From the NCBI GenBank assembly GCA_003133645.1, contig PKYI01000101.1:1-64000 (forward strand): DNA of 64,000 nt. Direction: 5' to 3'. A program made the translations under genes and the position numbers. Below, one piece after another: positions 25,178 to 34,371 of the stretch. The DNA comes from Acidobacteriota bacterium. Lineage in GTDB: Bacteria > Acidobacteriota > Thermoanaerobaculia > Thermoanaerobaculales > Thermoanaerobaculaceae. The notes beneath the pieces were generated by a model that did not search any database, had not been told where the DNA came from, and saw only the letters and a program-made list of their open reading frames with translations. How positions within the stretch are numbered: position 1 is the stretch's first letter; every line of letters begins with the position of its first letter.

Positions 25178-25759
25178 ATGCCGGCCAGGAAGAGTGCGGG
25201 GCTCGGGGAGAGCCTCGAGGACTACGTCGAGATCATCCTTGCCCTCGAGCGGGACGCGGGTGGGGCGCGAGTGCGCGACATCGCCGCCCGCGTCGGCGTT
25301 TCCCAACCCTCGGTCACCGGCGCGCTGCGGGCACTCAGGGCCAAGGGACTGGTGCGCTACGAGCCGTACACCCACGCGACGCTCACCCCGGTGGGGCGGA
25401 GGATCGCCGCCGAGGTGACGCGGCGCCACCGCGTGCTGAAGGAGTTCCTCACGCATGTCCTCGCCCTGCCCGAGGAGGAGGCCAACGCCGGCGCCTGCCG
25501 CATGGAGCACGTCCTCGCGCCCGCGGTGATCGACCGCTTTTGCGCCTTCGCCGATTTCGTCCACGGCTGTCCCCGCCGCGTCGCGGAGTGGGTGGAGGGG
25601 ATCGGCTTCGCGTGCCCGAACCGCGGCTCCGGTCCGGAGTGCGCCCATTGCGGCGCGCCGGCGCCGGCGGGCCGCCGGATCGCGGGCTCGCCCGCCAGAC
25701 GAAGGAGGCTCCCAGGGTCCGAGGCGAGGCACCGCAACGAAGGGGCCGGCACGTGCTGA
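25178..25759 (+). CDS. DtxR/MntR family metal-dependent regulator
   Basis: The 193-residue protein has the DtxR winged helix (SLEDYVEIILALE...VRDIAARVGVSQPSVTGALRALRAKGLVRYEPY) and the metal-binding/dimer region with ECRM-like GACRMEHVL and HRVLKEFL helices. A C-terminal CPNRGSGPECAHCG zinc-ribbon-like segment replaces the SH3 domain, as in the MntR-like subgroup. It senses Fe(II) or Mn(II) and should repress the feoABC genes that follow. Its stop lies 7 nt inside the feoA start. Confidence 0.9.
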   Translation: MPARKSAGLGESLEDYVEIILALERDAGGARVRDIAARVGVSQPSVTGALRALRAKGLVRYEPYTHATLTPVGRRIAAEVTRRHRVLKEFLTHVLALPEEEANAGACRMEHVLAPAVIDRFCAFADFVHGCPRRVAEWVEGIGFACPNRGSGPECAHCGAPAPAGRRIAGSPARRRRLPGSEARHRNEGAGTC

Positions 25760-25992
25760 AGCCGCTCTCCGAACTCAAGTCCGGCGAGCGTGGGATCGTC
25801 CGCGAGCTGCAGGGCGGGCGAAGGCTGGCCGCACGCCTGGCGGGGCTCGGCCTCATTCCGGGAGCGCTGGTGGGCGTGGTGCACAACTACGGACGCGGGC
25901 CGCTGACCGTTGCCGTCCTTCACACCCGCGTGGCGCTCGGGATCGGACAGGCGGCACGCGTGTTGGTGGAGACCACCGAGGGCGAGGCGTGA
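25753..25992 (+). CDS. feoA: FeoA, ferrous iron transport accessory protein
   Basis: A 79-residue SH3-like protein starting at GTG 25753, overlapping the upstream gene by 7 nt. It has the FeoA pattern GERGIVRELQGGRRLAARLAGLGLIPGALVGVV. FeoA binds and tunes the FeoB GTPase. It overlaps feoB by 4 nt (GTGA), so all three are co-translated. Confidence 0.92.
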   Translation: MLKPLSELKSGERGIVRELQGGRRLAARLAGLGLIPGALVGVVHNYGRGPLTVAVLHTRVALGIGQAARVLVETTEGEA

Positions 25993-27983
25993 GCGTGGAG
26001 CCGGCGGCCTCGGTCACCATCGCCCTGGCCGGGCAGCCGAACGTCGGGAAGTCCACGGTCTTCAACCGGCTCACTGGCCTGAACCAGCACGTGGGCAACT
26101 GGCCCGGCAAGACGGTGGAGCAGAAGACCGGCGAGATGGAGCACGAGGGCACGCGGGTCCGTCTCGTCGACCTTCCAGGCACCTACAGCCTCACGGCCAA
26201 CTCCGAGGAGGAGCGCATCGCGCGGGATTTCATCCTGCGGGAGTGTCCCGACGTCGTGATCGCCATCGTCAACGCGGCGGCGCTCGAGCGCAACCTGTAC
26301 CTCCTCGCTGAGCTGCTGGTGCTGCCGAGCCCGGTGGTGATCGGCCTCAACATGATGGACGTGGCCGAGAGCCAGGGCGTCCATGTCGAGCCGGAGGTAC
26401 TGGAGGCCGCCCTCAAGGTGCCGGTCGTCCCGCTGATCGCTTCGAGGAACCAGGGGCTCCTCCCCCTCGTGGCCGCGGCGCTGCGCGTAGCGGCAAACCC
26501 CGGCGCCTTCGCGCCCCTGCGGCCGGAGATCCGGCCCGCGCACCGCCCGGTCCTCGCGGCGATCGCCGCCCAGCTTGCCGGCAAGCTGCCGTCCCTCTAC
26601 CCCACGGACTGGGCGGCGCTCAAGCTGTTGGAGGGCGATGCCGAGATCGCCGCCGTGGTGCGCGCGGCGGCGCCCGAGGCGTGGGAAGGAATTCAGCCCC
26701 TCCTCATGCAGCACGAGGACGCCTACCTCGACATCGCGGGCGGCCGTTACGAGTGGATCGCCCGGATGGTCCGCGCCGCCGTCGTCCGGCCCCGGGCCGG
26801 CGTCGTCACCGTGACCGACCGCCTCGACCGCGTCGCGACCCATCCGCTGTGGGGGCTGGCCCTGCTCCTCGGCGTCCTCGCCGGGGTCTTCTGGCTGACC
26901 TACACCGCGGCGTCGCCGCTCGTCAACCTCCTGGGCCGGGCGATCAGCGGATCGTTCGCGGGCGCCGCGCGGTCCGCCCTGTCCTGGGCGCCGGCATGGC
27001 TGGCGGCGTTCGTGGCGGACGGCCTCATCGGCGGCGCGGGAATGGTCCTCTCGTTCCTGCCCATCCTCGTCTTCTTCTTCGCGCTCATCGGCCTGCTCGA
27101 AGACGTGGGGTACATGGCCCGAATGGCCTACGTGATGGACCGCTTCATGCACCGCCTGGGCCTGCACGGGAAGTCCTCTCTCCCGCTCTTCCTCGGCTTC
27201 GGCTGCAACATTCCGGCCGTGCTGGGAACGCGGATCATCGAGGACCGCCGCGCCCGCCTGCTGACGCTCCTGCTGGCGCCGCTGGTGCCGTGCACGGCGC
27301 GCCTCGCGGTCGTCACCTTCCTGGCGCCGGCGTTCTTCGGGGAGCTGGCGACCTGGGTGATGGTGGGGCTGGTCGCGCTCAACCTCCTGGTCCTCGTGGT
27401 CGTGGGCGTGGTGCTCAACCGCCTGGCATTCCGCGGCGCGAAGACCGCCTTCATCATGGAGATGCCGCTCTACCACGTCCCCAACCTCCGCACCATCGGC
27501 CTCTTCGTATGGAACAACGTCTGGGCGTTCCTCAAGAAGGCCGGCTCCGTGATCGTGGTCGTCGCCGCCATCGTTTGGGCCCTGAGCAGCTGGCCGGGCC
27601 CCGGCATGGAGCACAGCATCCTCGCGGGCATCGGCCGCGCCCTCACGCCGATCGGCGCGTGGATCGGCCTCGATGACTGGCGGTTCATCGTTGCGCTGCT
27701 CACCAGCTTCGTCGCCAAGGAGAACGCTATCGCCACTCTGGGCGTTCTGTTCAGCGCCGGCGAGCGCGGGGTGGGCCTCGCCAAACAGGTCGCCGCTGCG
27801 CTGCCGCCGTCAGCGGCGCTCGCGTTTCTCGTCGTGCAGATGCTGTTCGTCCCCTGCGTCGCCACGGTCGCCGCGACCAAGCAGGAGGCCGGCTGGAGGT
27901 GGGCGCTTCTCAGCGTGCTCATGCTCCTCGCCATCTCCCTCGGCGTCGGCACCATCACGTACCAGGTCTTCTCGAGGTTGTGA
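25989..27983 (+). CDS. feoB: FeoB ferrous iron transporter
   Basis: The 664-residue protein carries an N-terminal G domain (G1 GQPNVGKST, G2 TVEQKTG region, G3 DLPGTY, G4 LNMMD) and a membrane domain from about residue 270 with two Gate motifs and the conserved Cys (FGCNIPAVLGTRI; LVPCTARLAV). It imports Fe(II) across the inner membrane. The C-terminus PCVATVAATKQEAGWRWALLS is typical. Neighbours feoA and the FeoC-like gene complete the system under a DtxR-type regulator. Confidence 0.96.
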   Translation: MSVEPAASVTIALAGQPNVGKSTVFNRLTGLNQHVGNWPGKTVEQKTGEMEHEGTRVRLVDLPGTYSLTANSEEERIARDFILRECPDVVIAIVNAAALERNLYLLAELLVLPSPVVIGLNMMDVAESQGVHVEPEVLEAALKVPVVPLIASRNQGLLPLVAAALRVAANPGAFAPLRPEIRPAHRPVLAAIAAQLAGKLPSLYPTDWAALKLLEGDAEIAAVVRAAAPEAWEGIQPLLMQHEDAYLDIAGGRYEWIARMVRAAVVRPRAGVVTVTDRLDRVATHPLWGLALLLGVLAGVFWLTYTAASPLVNLLGRAISGSFAGAARSALSWAPAWLAAFVADGLIGGAGMVLSFLPILVFFFALIGLLEDVGYMARMAYVMDRFMHRLGLHGKSSLPLFLGFGCNIPAVLGTRIIEDRRARLLTLLLAPLVPCTARLAVVTFLAPAFFGELATWVMVGLVALNLLVLVVVGVVLNRLAFRGAKTAFIMEMPLYHVPNLRTIGLFVWNNVWAFLKKAGSVIVVVAAIVWALSSWPGPGMEHSILAGIGRALTPIGAWIGLDDWRFIVALLTSFVAKENAIATLGVLFSAGERGVGLAKQVAAALPPSAALAFLVVQMLFVPCVATVAATKQEAGWRWALLSVLMLLAISLGVGTITYQVFSRL

Positions 27984-28249
27984 TGCTGGCACGATTGCTC
28001 GCCCTGATCGCCGAGGGGAACCTGCACACCGCCGGCGACCTTGCCGCCGCACTCGGGGTCAACCGCGAGCTGGTCGAGGCGATGCTCGCCGACCTCCAGC
28101 GCCAGGGCTACCTTGCCCCTCCCCCGCCATCCTGCCCCGGCGCGTGCGCCGCGTGTCCGCTGCAGACCGCGTGTGCTCCCGTGGAGACCTCGACCGGCGC
28201 CATCAGGGTCCTCGCGCCCCGCGCCGGCGCCCGCCGCCCCTCGAACTGA
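27983..28249 (+). CDS. feoC: FeoC-like winged-helix protein
   Basis: The 88-residue protein starts at ATG 27983 within the feoB stop. A winged helix fills residues 1-45 (LLALIAEGNLHTAGDLAAALGVNRELVEAMLADLQRQGYL) and a cysteine cluster follows at 51, 55, 58 and 64 (CPGACAACPLQTAC), matching FeoC's iron-sulfur or zinc site. FeoC is thought to act as a post-translational modulator or redox switch of FeoB. The tail is Ala/Arg-rich and unconserved. Confidence 0.85.
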   Translation: MLARLLALIAEGNLHTAGDLAAALGVNRELVEAMLADLQRQGYLAPPPPSCPGACAACPLQTACAPVETSTGAIRVLAPRAGARRPSN

Positions 28250-28349
28250 GGCAACGCCCGCTCCTGCGGGACGGGTCACCCCGGAGCCACCGCCGTCAAC
28301 GCGGGACTTCGCGTCCGGCCGCAAGAAATCCGGGCGCCGCAGCCGCTGA

Positions 28350-28365
28350 CTTGTCGCGCGACAAG
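28350..28365 (+). promoter_or_regulatory. 16-bp palindrome upstream of the second arsR-type gene
   Basis: CTTGTCGCGCGACAAG is a perfect 16-bp palindrome, 87 nt before the ATG, in the 187-nt gap after feoC. It is a candidate operator; its owner is unknown. A shorter hairpin (GGGCGC/GCGCCC) follows at about 28400-28416. Confidence 0.5.
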
Positions 28366-28435
28366 GAAACGCCCGTGGCGCAGCCGTAGGGTGTGATTCG
28401 GGCGCATCGGGCGCCCATCATTTGGGGGAAGGATC

Positions 28436-28449
28436 TATGGATATCCATA
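28436..28449 (+). promoter_or_regulatory. Palindrome covering the start codon of the arsR-type gene
   Basis: TATGGATATCCATA is a perfect 14-bp palindrome whose second to fourth bases are the ATG at 28437. A repressor bound here would block its own transcription elongation or ribosome entry; autoregulation by the encoded ArsR protein is the simplest reading. Confidence 0.45.
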
Positions 28450-28766
28450 TAGGCGCACAGACGGAGACGTGGGATACCGGGGCCGAGCGGCTGCGGCGGC
28501 TCGCGCATCCGCTCCGTCTGGCATTGCTCACCCTGCTGCGGCAGCGCGGCGAGCTGTGCGTGTGCGGGATCGCCGCGGCACTGGCGGCTGAACAAGCCAC
28601 GCTCTCGCGCCACCTCCGCATCCTCAAGGACGGCCAACTCGTGCGCTCGCGCCGCGACGGGGCCAACGTCTTCTACTCGCTCGACGGCGAAACCGCGCGA
28701 ACGCTGCTGCGGCAGCTCGAGCAGCTGCTCGGCGGCCGGAACGACCCGGCAAGGAGGCAGGCATGA
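28437..28766 (+). CDS. ArsR/SmtB family regulator
   Basis: The 109-residue winged-helix protein starts at ATG 28437 after GGGGGAAGG. It has LRRLAHPLRLALLTLL, then ELCVCGI at residues 39-45 with the Cys41/Cys43 pair at the DNA-binding helix, then AEQATLSRHLRILKDGQLV. The Cys pair corresponds to the As(III)/Sb(III)-type alpha3 site. It heads the second RND operon and presumably represses it until the metal or metalloid binds. It overlaps the next gene by 4 nt (ATGA). Confidence 0.9.
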   Translation: MDIHIGAQTETWDTGAERLRRLAHPLRLALLTLLRQRGELCVCGIAAALAAEQATLSRHLRILKDGQLVRSRRDGANVFYSLDGETARTLLRQLEQLLGGRNDPARRQA

Positions 28767-30079
28767 AATGGCTGGCAACGTTGCTCGTGGCCGCGGCGCT
28801 CGTCCCCGCCAGCGCTCGCGCGCTCACGATCGAGGAGGCAACGACGCGCGCGCTGGCCGCCAACCCGAGGCTTCAGGCCGCAAAGCTGTCCGCGCTCGCC
28901 GCGGCGCAGCGGGCGCAGGAAGCGGCCGGACGCAGGTACGGAGAGGTGGACCTGGTCGGCTCGTACAACCACTACGACAGCAACCGCTCGCTGGTGCCGA
29001 TCTCGATCGACCTGTTCAAGAACCCGAGCCTGGGGTTCTACCAGCTGCCCTGGGACCGCAACCAGCTGCACTACGGAATCGCCTACCAGATCCCGCTGTT
29101 GGCCGCCGGCGGCCTGCACGAGGGGCGGCTGATCGCCGAGCTGGCGCGGCGCGCCAGCGAAGACCTCGCGCTGTACGGCGCGGACGAGGTGCGCTACAAC
29201 GTGCGCGCGGCGTTCCGCAACGCGCTCACGCTCACGCACGCCCTGACCGCGGTCACCGCCTACGAGCGGGCGCTGGAGAACGACGCCAAGGACGCGGACC
29301 TCAAGGTGAAGGTCGGCACCTGGGCGAGCGTGGACGGCGCCAAGATTCACTTCGCGCTCGAGAGCGCCCGGGCGCAGCGGGAGGCGGTGCAGGCTGGAAT
29401 CGACTCGCTCGACGCACTGCTCGCGGCGCTCATGGGGGAGGACCTGCCGCCCGAGGGGTACACCCTCGCCGACGCCCCCGAGGCGCCCGCCCCGCCCGCC
29501 GGCACCCTCCGCGACAACGCCGAGGCGGCGCTCGGCGGCCGGCGCGACCTCGCGGCCGTCAAGGTCACGGTGGCGATCGCCGAGCGCAAGAAGCTCCTGG
29601 CCAAGGAAGCGTTCGGCCCGATGGTTTCCGTGGGGGGCAACTACATGACCAACTCGGCGCCCGGGATCCCAGACCGGCTCAACACCCACGAGTTCGGCCT
29701 TTACCTGAACCTGCCGTTGTTCAAGGGCCTGCAGCGGATCCACGCGCTGCACGCGGCCGACTTCGACCTCCAGGCCGCCCAGCGGCAGCAGCGGGCCAAG
29801 GAGCTGGAGGTGATGGCGCAGGTGCAGGACGCCCTCGGACGGGTGCAAGCGGCGCGCGCCCAGCTCGCGGCCGGCAAGGCGCAGAAGGCACTCGGCGCCG
29901 AGGTCGCTCGGGTGGAGCACCTCAAGCTCGAGCAGGGCACCGGCAAGATGGAGGACTACCTCGCCGCGCGGGTGCAGGAGATGCAGGGTGAAACCGGTTA
30001 CTGGCAGGCCCTGTACGCCCTGCAGAGCGCTCTCGACTACCTCGACTTCGTATCGGCCCAGGGAGGCCAGCATGACTAA
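28763..30079 (+). CDS. TolC-family outer membrane efflux protein
   Basis: The 438-residue protein has a signal peptide (residues 1-20) and the two-fold helical TolC repeats (ANPRLQAAKLSALAAAQRAQEA; GRRDLAAVKVTVAIAERKKLLAKEAFGPMVSVGG). It is a different protein from the CusC at 4750, with little visible similarity outside the fold. It provides the outer duct of the RND pump encoded next, with the periplasmic adaptor gene starting 8 nt inside its end. Confidence 0.9.
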   Translation: MKWLATLLVAAALVPASARALTIEEATTRALAANPRLQAAKLSALAAAQRAQEAAGRRYGEVDLVGSYNHYDSNRSLVPISIDLFKNPSLGFYQLPWDRNQLHYGIAYQIPLLAAGGLHEGRLIAELARRASEDLALYGADEVRYNVRAAFRNALTLTHALTAVTAYERALENDAKDADLKVKVGTWASVDGAKIHFALESARAQREAVQAGIDSLDALLAALMGEDLPPEGYTLADAPEAPAPPAGTLRDNAEAALGGRRDLAAVKVTVAIAERKKLLAKEAFGPMVSVGGNYMTNSAPGIPDRLNTHEFGLYLNLPLFKGLQRIHALHAADFDLQAAQRQQRAKELEVMAQVQDALGRVQAARAQLAAGKAQKALGAEVARVEHLKLEQGTGKMEDYLAARVQEMQGETGYWQALYALQSALDYLDFVSAQGGQHD

Positions 30080-31178
30080 GAGACTCTTGACCGTTGGATT
30101 CGCCGTCATCGTCGTGGTGCTCCTCGCCCTGGTGGTGGTGCACAAGAAGCAGCAGCTCGCCCACCTCCCGCTTCCCCCCAACCCGCCCACGCCGGTGCGC
30201 ACGGCGGCGGTGCGCGACGGCCAGGCGAGCAACAGCGTCGAGACCGTGGCGCTCATTCAGTCGGAAACGGCGGCAACCGTGGCCGCACAGGTTCCCGGGG
30301 CGATCCTCGAGATGGCCTGGCGCGAGGGGGACCGGGTGGCGAAGGGCCAGGTCATGGCGCTCATCGATCCGCGCACTCTCGAGGACGCCGTGCAGGCGGC
30401 GCAGGCGCGCCTGGCCGCCGCCGATGAGGACTACGGCAAGCAGAAGGCGATTTTCGCGCGCGACAAGGCGCTGCTGGACGGGGGTGCGATCGCCCCGCAG
30501 GCGTTCGACATCTCCAAGGCCCAACTCGCCGGCGCCGAGGCGGTGCGGGTCGGCGCCGAGAAGGCGCTACAATCCGCCAAGGTGGTCCGGTCCTACGCCT
30601 CGACATCCGCCCCCTACGCCGGCGTGGTCACCGCCCGGCTCGCCGAGCCCGGCGACCTCGCCTTCCCCGGCAAGCCGCTCTACACGATTCAGATCCCCGG
30701 GCCCGTCAAGCTGCTCTCCAAGCTGGCGCAGGACCAACTGGGGCAACTGCGGGTCGGCGATCAGGTGACGTTCGGCAGCGGCGCGACCGCCGTGGTGGGG
30801 AAGACCAGCCGCATCTATCCCGCGCTCGACGCCGCCCACCTCGGCTCGGTGGAGACGGTCCTGCCGCAGGCGCCGTTCGACCTGCCGCCGGGCGCCACCG
30901 TGAGCGCCCGCTACGCCGCCGCGCCCGCTCAGGGGCTTGTCGTGCCCAACGAGGCGCTGCTGCAAGGCATCGAGGCGACGCTGGTGGTGAAGGTCGAGAA
31001 CGACACGGCCCGGCCCGTCCCCGTTACGGTCCTCCGCCGCGGCGACGATGGCGCGGTCGTCGCGCCGCAGGCCGGCGATCTGAAAGCCGGCGACACCGTG
31101 GTCGTGGGCCTGCCCAGCGAGCTGATGGCGCTCACGGCGGGCTCGCGGGTCGCCGCCCAGGGCGGAGGCGCGTCATGA
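30072..31178 (+). CDS. RND efflux periplasmic adaptor
   Basis: A 368-residue membrane-fusion protein with one N-terminal membrane segment (residues about 5-24) and the order barrel-lipoyl-helical hairpin-lipoyl-barrel: AAQVPGAILEMAWREGDRVAKGQVMALID is the first lipoyl half, the AQARLAAADEDYGKQKAIFARD region the hairpin, and SAPYAGVVTARLAEPGDLAFPGKPLYTI the second. It links the TolC-type protein to the RND pump. It lacks the metal-binding N-terminal extension of CusB, so the substrate may be organic or metalloid. Confidence 0.9.
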   Translation: MTKRLLTVGFAVIVVVLLALVVVHKKQQLAHLPLPPNPPTPVRTAAVRDGQASNSVETVALIQSETAATVAAQVPGAILEMAWREGDRVAKGQVMALIDPRTLEDAVQAAQARLAAADEDYGKQKAIFARDKALLDGGAIAPQAFDISKAQLAGAEAVRVGAEKALQSAKVVRSYASTSAPYAGVVTARLAEPGDLAFPGKPLYTIQIPGPVKLLSKLAQDQLGQLRVGDQVTFGSGATAVVGKTSRIYPALDAAHLGSVETVLPQAPFDLPPGATVSARYAAAPAQGLVVPNEALLQGIEATLVVKVENDTARPVPVTVLRRGDDGAVVAPQAGDLKAGDTVVVGLPSELMALTAGSRVAAQGGGAS

Positions 31179-34100
31179 ACTTCGTCGGCGCGTACGTGAA
31201 GAAGCCGCACCTGTTGCTCTCCGTCGTGCTGCTGCTGGCGGTGGTGGGGCTCGTCGGGTTCTTCAAGATGCCGGTGAACCTCTTCCCCGACAGCGAGCGG
31301 CCGCAGATCGCCGTGGTCACGGTGTGGCCCGGCGCCTCGGCCGGCGACGTGGCGGGCGACGTGAGCCGCGTGATCGAGAAGGAACTCAAGACGATCGAGC
31401 TGGTCCGCCGCGTGACGTCGACCGCCAACGACGAGGTCTCGGTGGTGACGGCGGAGTTCGAGTACAAGAAGGGCCTGGACTCGGCGGCCACCGACGTGTC
31501 CAACTCGCTCAACAAGATCCGCCCCCAACTGCCGCCCGACATTCGCCCGTTCCAGGTGTACAAGGTCTCCTCCGCCACCGCGGCGGTGCTGACCCTCGCC
31601 GTGACGCCCAAGCCGGGCTCGCACCTGGACCTCGCCCAGGTCCGCCGGCTGGCCGAGAACCCGATCAAGGAGACGCTGCTGCGCCTCCCCAGCGTCGAGA
31701 ACGTCGAGGTGTTCGGCGGCTACCAGAGCGTGGTGCAGGTGGACCTCGATCCCAACCGGCTACAGGCGTTTCACCTGAGCCCAGGCCAGGTCGCCGAGGC
31801 GCTCAACAGCTGGAACCGCAACACCCCGGAGGGCCTCGTGCTCTCGCAGGGGCGCCAGATCCTGCTGAAGAGCCAGGGCGAGTTCGTCCGCCCCGAGCAG
31901 GTGAGCGGCATCGTCGTCAGCGCCGCGCCGGGGCCGCCCGTCTACCTCAGGGACGTGGCCGACGTCCACATCGGCATCCAGGAGCGCCAGTCGGCGTTCC
32001 ACGGCAACGGCAACGCGGCGATCGGCATCAACATCCAGCGCGCCCTCTCCGGCTTCGCGTTGCCGACCATCCAATCCGTCCTCGGCAACCTGCCGAAGCT
32101 GGAGAAGCAGTTTCCCGGCCTCCAGTTCACGGTCGCCGACACCCAGGGCGAGCTGATCTCCACCAGCGTGTCCAACATGGTGGACGCGCTGCGCGACGCG
32201 ATCATCATGACCGTCATCGTCATCTTCCTGTTCCTCGCGGACACCCGCGGCATGCTGCTGGCGGGGATCTCGATCCCCTTCACCTACCTCATCACCTTCG
32301 CCTTCATGTGGCTGTTCGGCTTCCAGTTCGACATGGTGACGCTGACCGGCGTCATCCTCGGCGTTGGCATGCTGCTTGACGACGCGATCGTCGTGCTGGA
32401 GAACATCGAGCGCCACTACCACAAGCTCGGGCAAAAGCTCGAAGACGCCGTCGTCGGCGGAACCCAGGAGGTGATGCTCGCGATCCTTTCCGGCACCTAC
32501 GCCACGGTGGTGGTGCTGGTGCCGATCATCTGGATCGGCGGCTTCGTGCAGACCGTGCTGCGGCCGCTCTCCCTGACGCTGTCGATCGCGCTGATCGCCT
32601 CGTACCTGGTGTCGGTCACGATCCTGCCGATCCTGGCGCCGTTCATTCTGCGCCTCGGCGGCAAGATGGAGCGCTTCCGCTGGGAGCTCTCGCTCGACCG
32701 TTTCGTCCAAGGCAAGGTGCTCCACCCGATCCAGGAGTTCTTCGTCAGGACCGTGGGCGTGGCGTTGCGCCACAAGTGGTTGTTCATCGTCCCCGCGGTT
32801 CTGCTGCTCGGCTTCTCCAGCCGCGTCGTCATTCCTTTGATCGGCCGCGACCTAATGCCGCCGATGGACACGGGGATCTTCCGCGTCACGTTCGAGAGCT
32901 ACCCGAACACGTCCCTGGGGGAGACCGAGGCGTTGCTCACCACGGCCGAAAAGGCGATCTGGCGCCAGCCCGGCGTCACCATGACATCGAGCACCCTGGG
33001 CTCCGAGCCCGGCGTGCTCTCGTTCGGTTCCGGGCGCAACCCGCAGCAGGCGTTCGTGACGGTCCACCTCGTCAACCGCTTTCAGCGCAAGGAGACGATG
33101 TGGGCGATCGAGGGGAAGGTCCTCGCCCAGTTGCAGACGATGCCGGGGATCCGCTTCCCGGCGGCGTTCGACTACGGCGCGACGCCACTCTCCACCATCC
33201 GCTCGACGGTGGACCTCATGATCTCCGGGCCGGACCCGGTGGTGCTCGACGGCCTGCGCCAGCAGGTGCAGCAGCGGCTCATGACCGCCGGGGGCATCAC
33301 GTCGGTGGTGCCCACCTGGACGCTCGACCGCGTCGAGTACCGCTTCCTTCCCGATCCCGAACTCCTCTCCATCTACGGCGTCAACGCCGCCACCGTGGCG
33401 GCGCAGGTCGGCGGCCAGGTGCGCGGCTTTCCGGCGACGCTGTTCCGCGTGCCCAACCAGGATTCCTTTGCGGTCTGGGTGCAGGCCGAAGCCGCTCGCC
33501 GCAACAGCCCAACCCGCCTGGAGACGCTTCCCATCCTGACGCCGCGCGGGACCGTGCCGCTCGCCAGCCTAGGCCGCATCGAGACTACGACCGTGCCGAC
33601 GCTGTACACCCACCAGGACATCGCGCCGACGGTCGACCTCCTCGGCTACCGCAACATCCAGGCCGTGACCCACATCAACGACAACGTCGACAAGGTGATG
33701 GCCGGGTTGAAACTCCCGCCCGGGTACACGATCACGGACGAGGGGGAACGCAAGACCATGGACGAAGCGTTCTCCGCTCTGATGGCGGCGCTCGTGCTCG
33801 GACTCATCCTGCTCTACTTCTCGCTGATCCCGGCGTTCAAGTCGTTCCTGCACCCGCTCACGATCATGGTGGCCATCCCGCTCGGGCTGATCGGCGCCAC
33901 CTGGTCGATGCTCCTGTTCGGCAAGCACCAGTGCATGCCCTCGTTCATGGGGATGATCCTGCTCGCCGGAATCGTGGTGAAGAACTCGATCCTGCTGATC
34001 GACTTCATCGAGCAGGCGCGAGCTCGGGGCGAGAGCCTGCACGACGCGCTCACCGGCTCCGTCCGGGTGCGGACGCGGCCGATCCTGATGACCGCCGTCG

Positions 34101-34318
34101 GCACCGCGGTCGGGATGCTGCCGATCGCGCTGCAGTGGGCGATCGGGCTCGAACGCCTCTCGCCGCTGGCCGTGGTCGCGATCGGCGGCCTGATGGTGTC
34201 GACGTTCCTCACGTTGATCTACGTTCCGGTGTTCTACGACATGTTCGAGAACGCGAAGATCTGGCTCACCGGGGGTCGCAAGGTGGTCCCGGAGATCGAG
34301 GAAACGCCGGCAGGCTAG
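31175..34318 (+). CDS. RND transporter, HAE/HME-like permease
   Basis: The 1047-residue protein has the RND layout of 12 membrane segments and two large periplasmic loops. The N-terminus (KKPHLLLSVVLLLAVVGLVGFFKMPVNLFPDSERPQIAV) and TM4 stretch LTGVILGVGMLLDDAIVVLENIERH, with paired aspartates for proton relay, fit the hydrophobe/amphiphile exporters (HAE1-3) rather than the CusA/CzcA branch. The regulator at the front of the operon is an ArsR type, so the pump may still protect from a metal or metalloid; the substrate is inferred only. Confidence 0.93.
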   Translation: MNFVGAYVKKPHLLLSVVLLLAVVGLVGFFKMPVNLFPDSERPQIAVVTVWPGASAGDVAGDVSRVIEKELKTIELVRRVTSTANDEVSVVTAEFEYKKGLDSAATDVSNSLNKIRPQLPPDIRPFQVYKVSSATAAVLTLAVTPKPGSHLDLAQVRRLAENPIKETLLRLPSVENVEVFGGYQSVVQVDLDPNRLQAFHLSPGQVAEALNSWNRNTPEGLVLSQGRQILLKSQGEFVRPEQVSGIVVSAAPGPPVYLRDVADVHIGIQERQSAFHGNGNAAIGINIQRALSGFALPTIQSVLGNLPKLEKQFPGLQFTVADTQGELISTSVSNMVDALRDAIIMTVIVIFLFLADTRGMLLAGISIPFTYLITFAFMWLFGFQFDMVTLTGVILGVGMLLDDAIVVLENIERHYHKLGQKLEDAVVGGTQEVMLAILSGTYATVVVLVPIIWIGGFVQTVLRPLSLTLSIALIASYLVSVTILPILAPFILRLGGKMERFRWELSLDRFVQGKVLHPIQEFFVRTVGVALRHKWLFIVPAVLLLGFSSRVVIPLIGRDLMPPMDTGIFRVTFESYPNTSLGETEALLTTAEKAIWRQPGVTMTSSTLGSEPGVLSFGSGRNPQQAFVTVHLVNRFQRKETMWAIEGKVLAQLQTMPGIRFPAAFDYGATPLSTIRSTVDLMISGPDPVVLDGLRQQVQQRLMTAGGITSVVPTWTLDRVEYRFLPDPELLSIYGVNAATVAAQVGGQVRGFPATLFRVPNQDSFAVWVQAEAARRNSPTRLETLPILTPRGTVPLASLGRIETTTVPTLYTHQDIAPTVDLLGYRNIQAVTHINDNVDKVMAGLKLPPGYTITDEGERKTMDEAFSALMAALVLGLILLYFSLIPAFKSFLHPLTIMVAIPLGLIGATWSMLLFGKHQCMPSFMGMILLAGIVVKNSILLIDFIEQARARGESLHDALTGSVRVRTRPILMTAVGTAVGMLPIALQWAIGLERLSPLAVVAIGGLMVSTFLTLIYVPVFYDMFENAKIWLTGGRKVVPEIEETPAG

Positions 34319-34371
34319 GCGCTGTGCGGCCAGCCGAGCCGGCAGGAAAATATGGAAAGGAAGGGTGTGAT

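Noticed and set aside
28257..28270. Small CCCGC/GCGGG hairpin after feoC
   Set aside because: A 5-bp stem without a U-tract is too weak to call as a terminator at this GC content.
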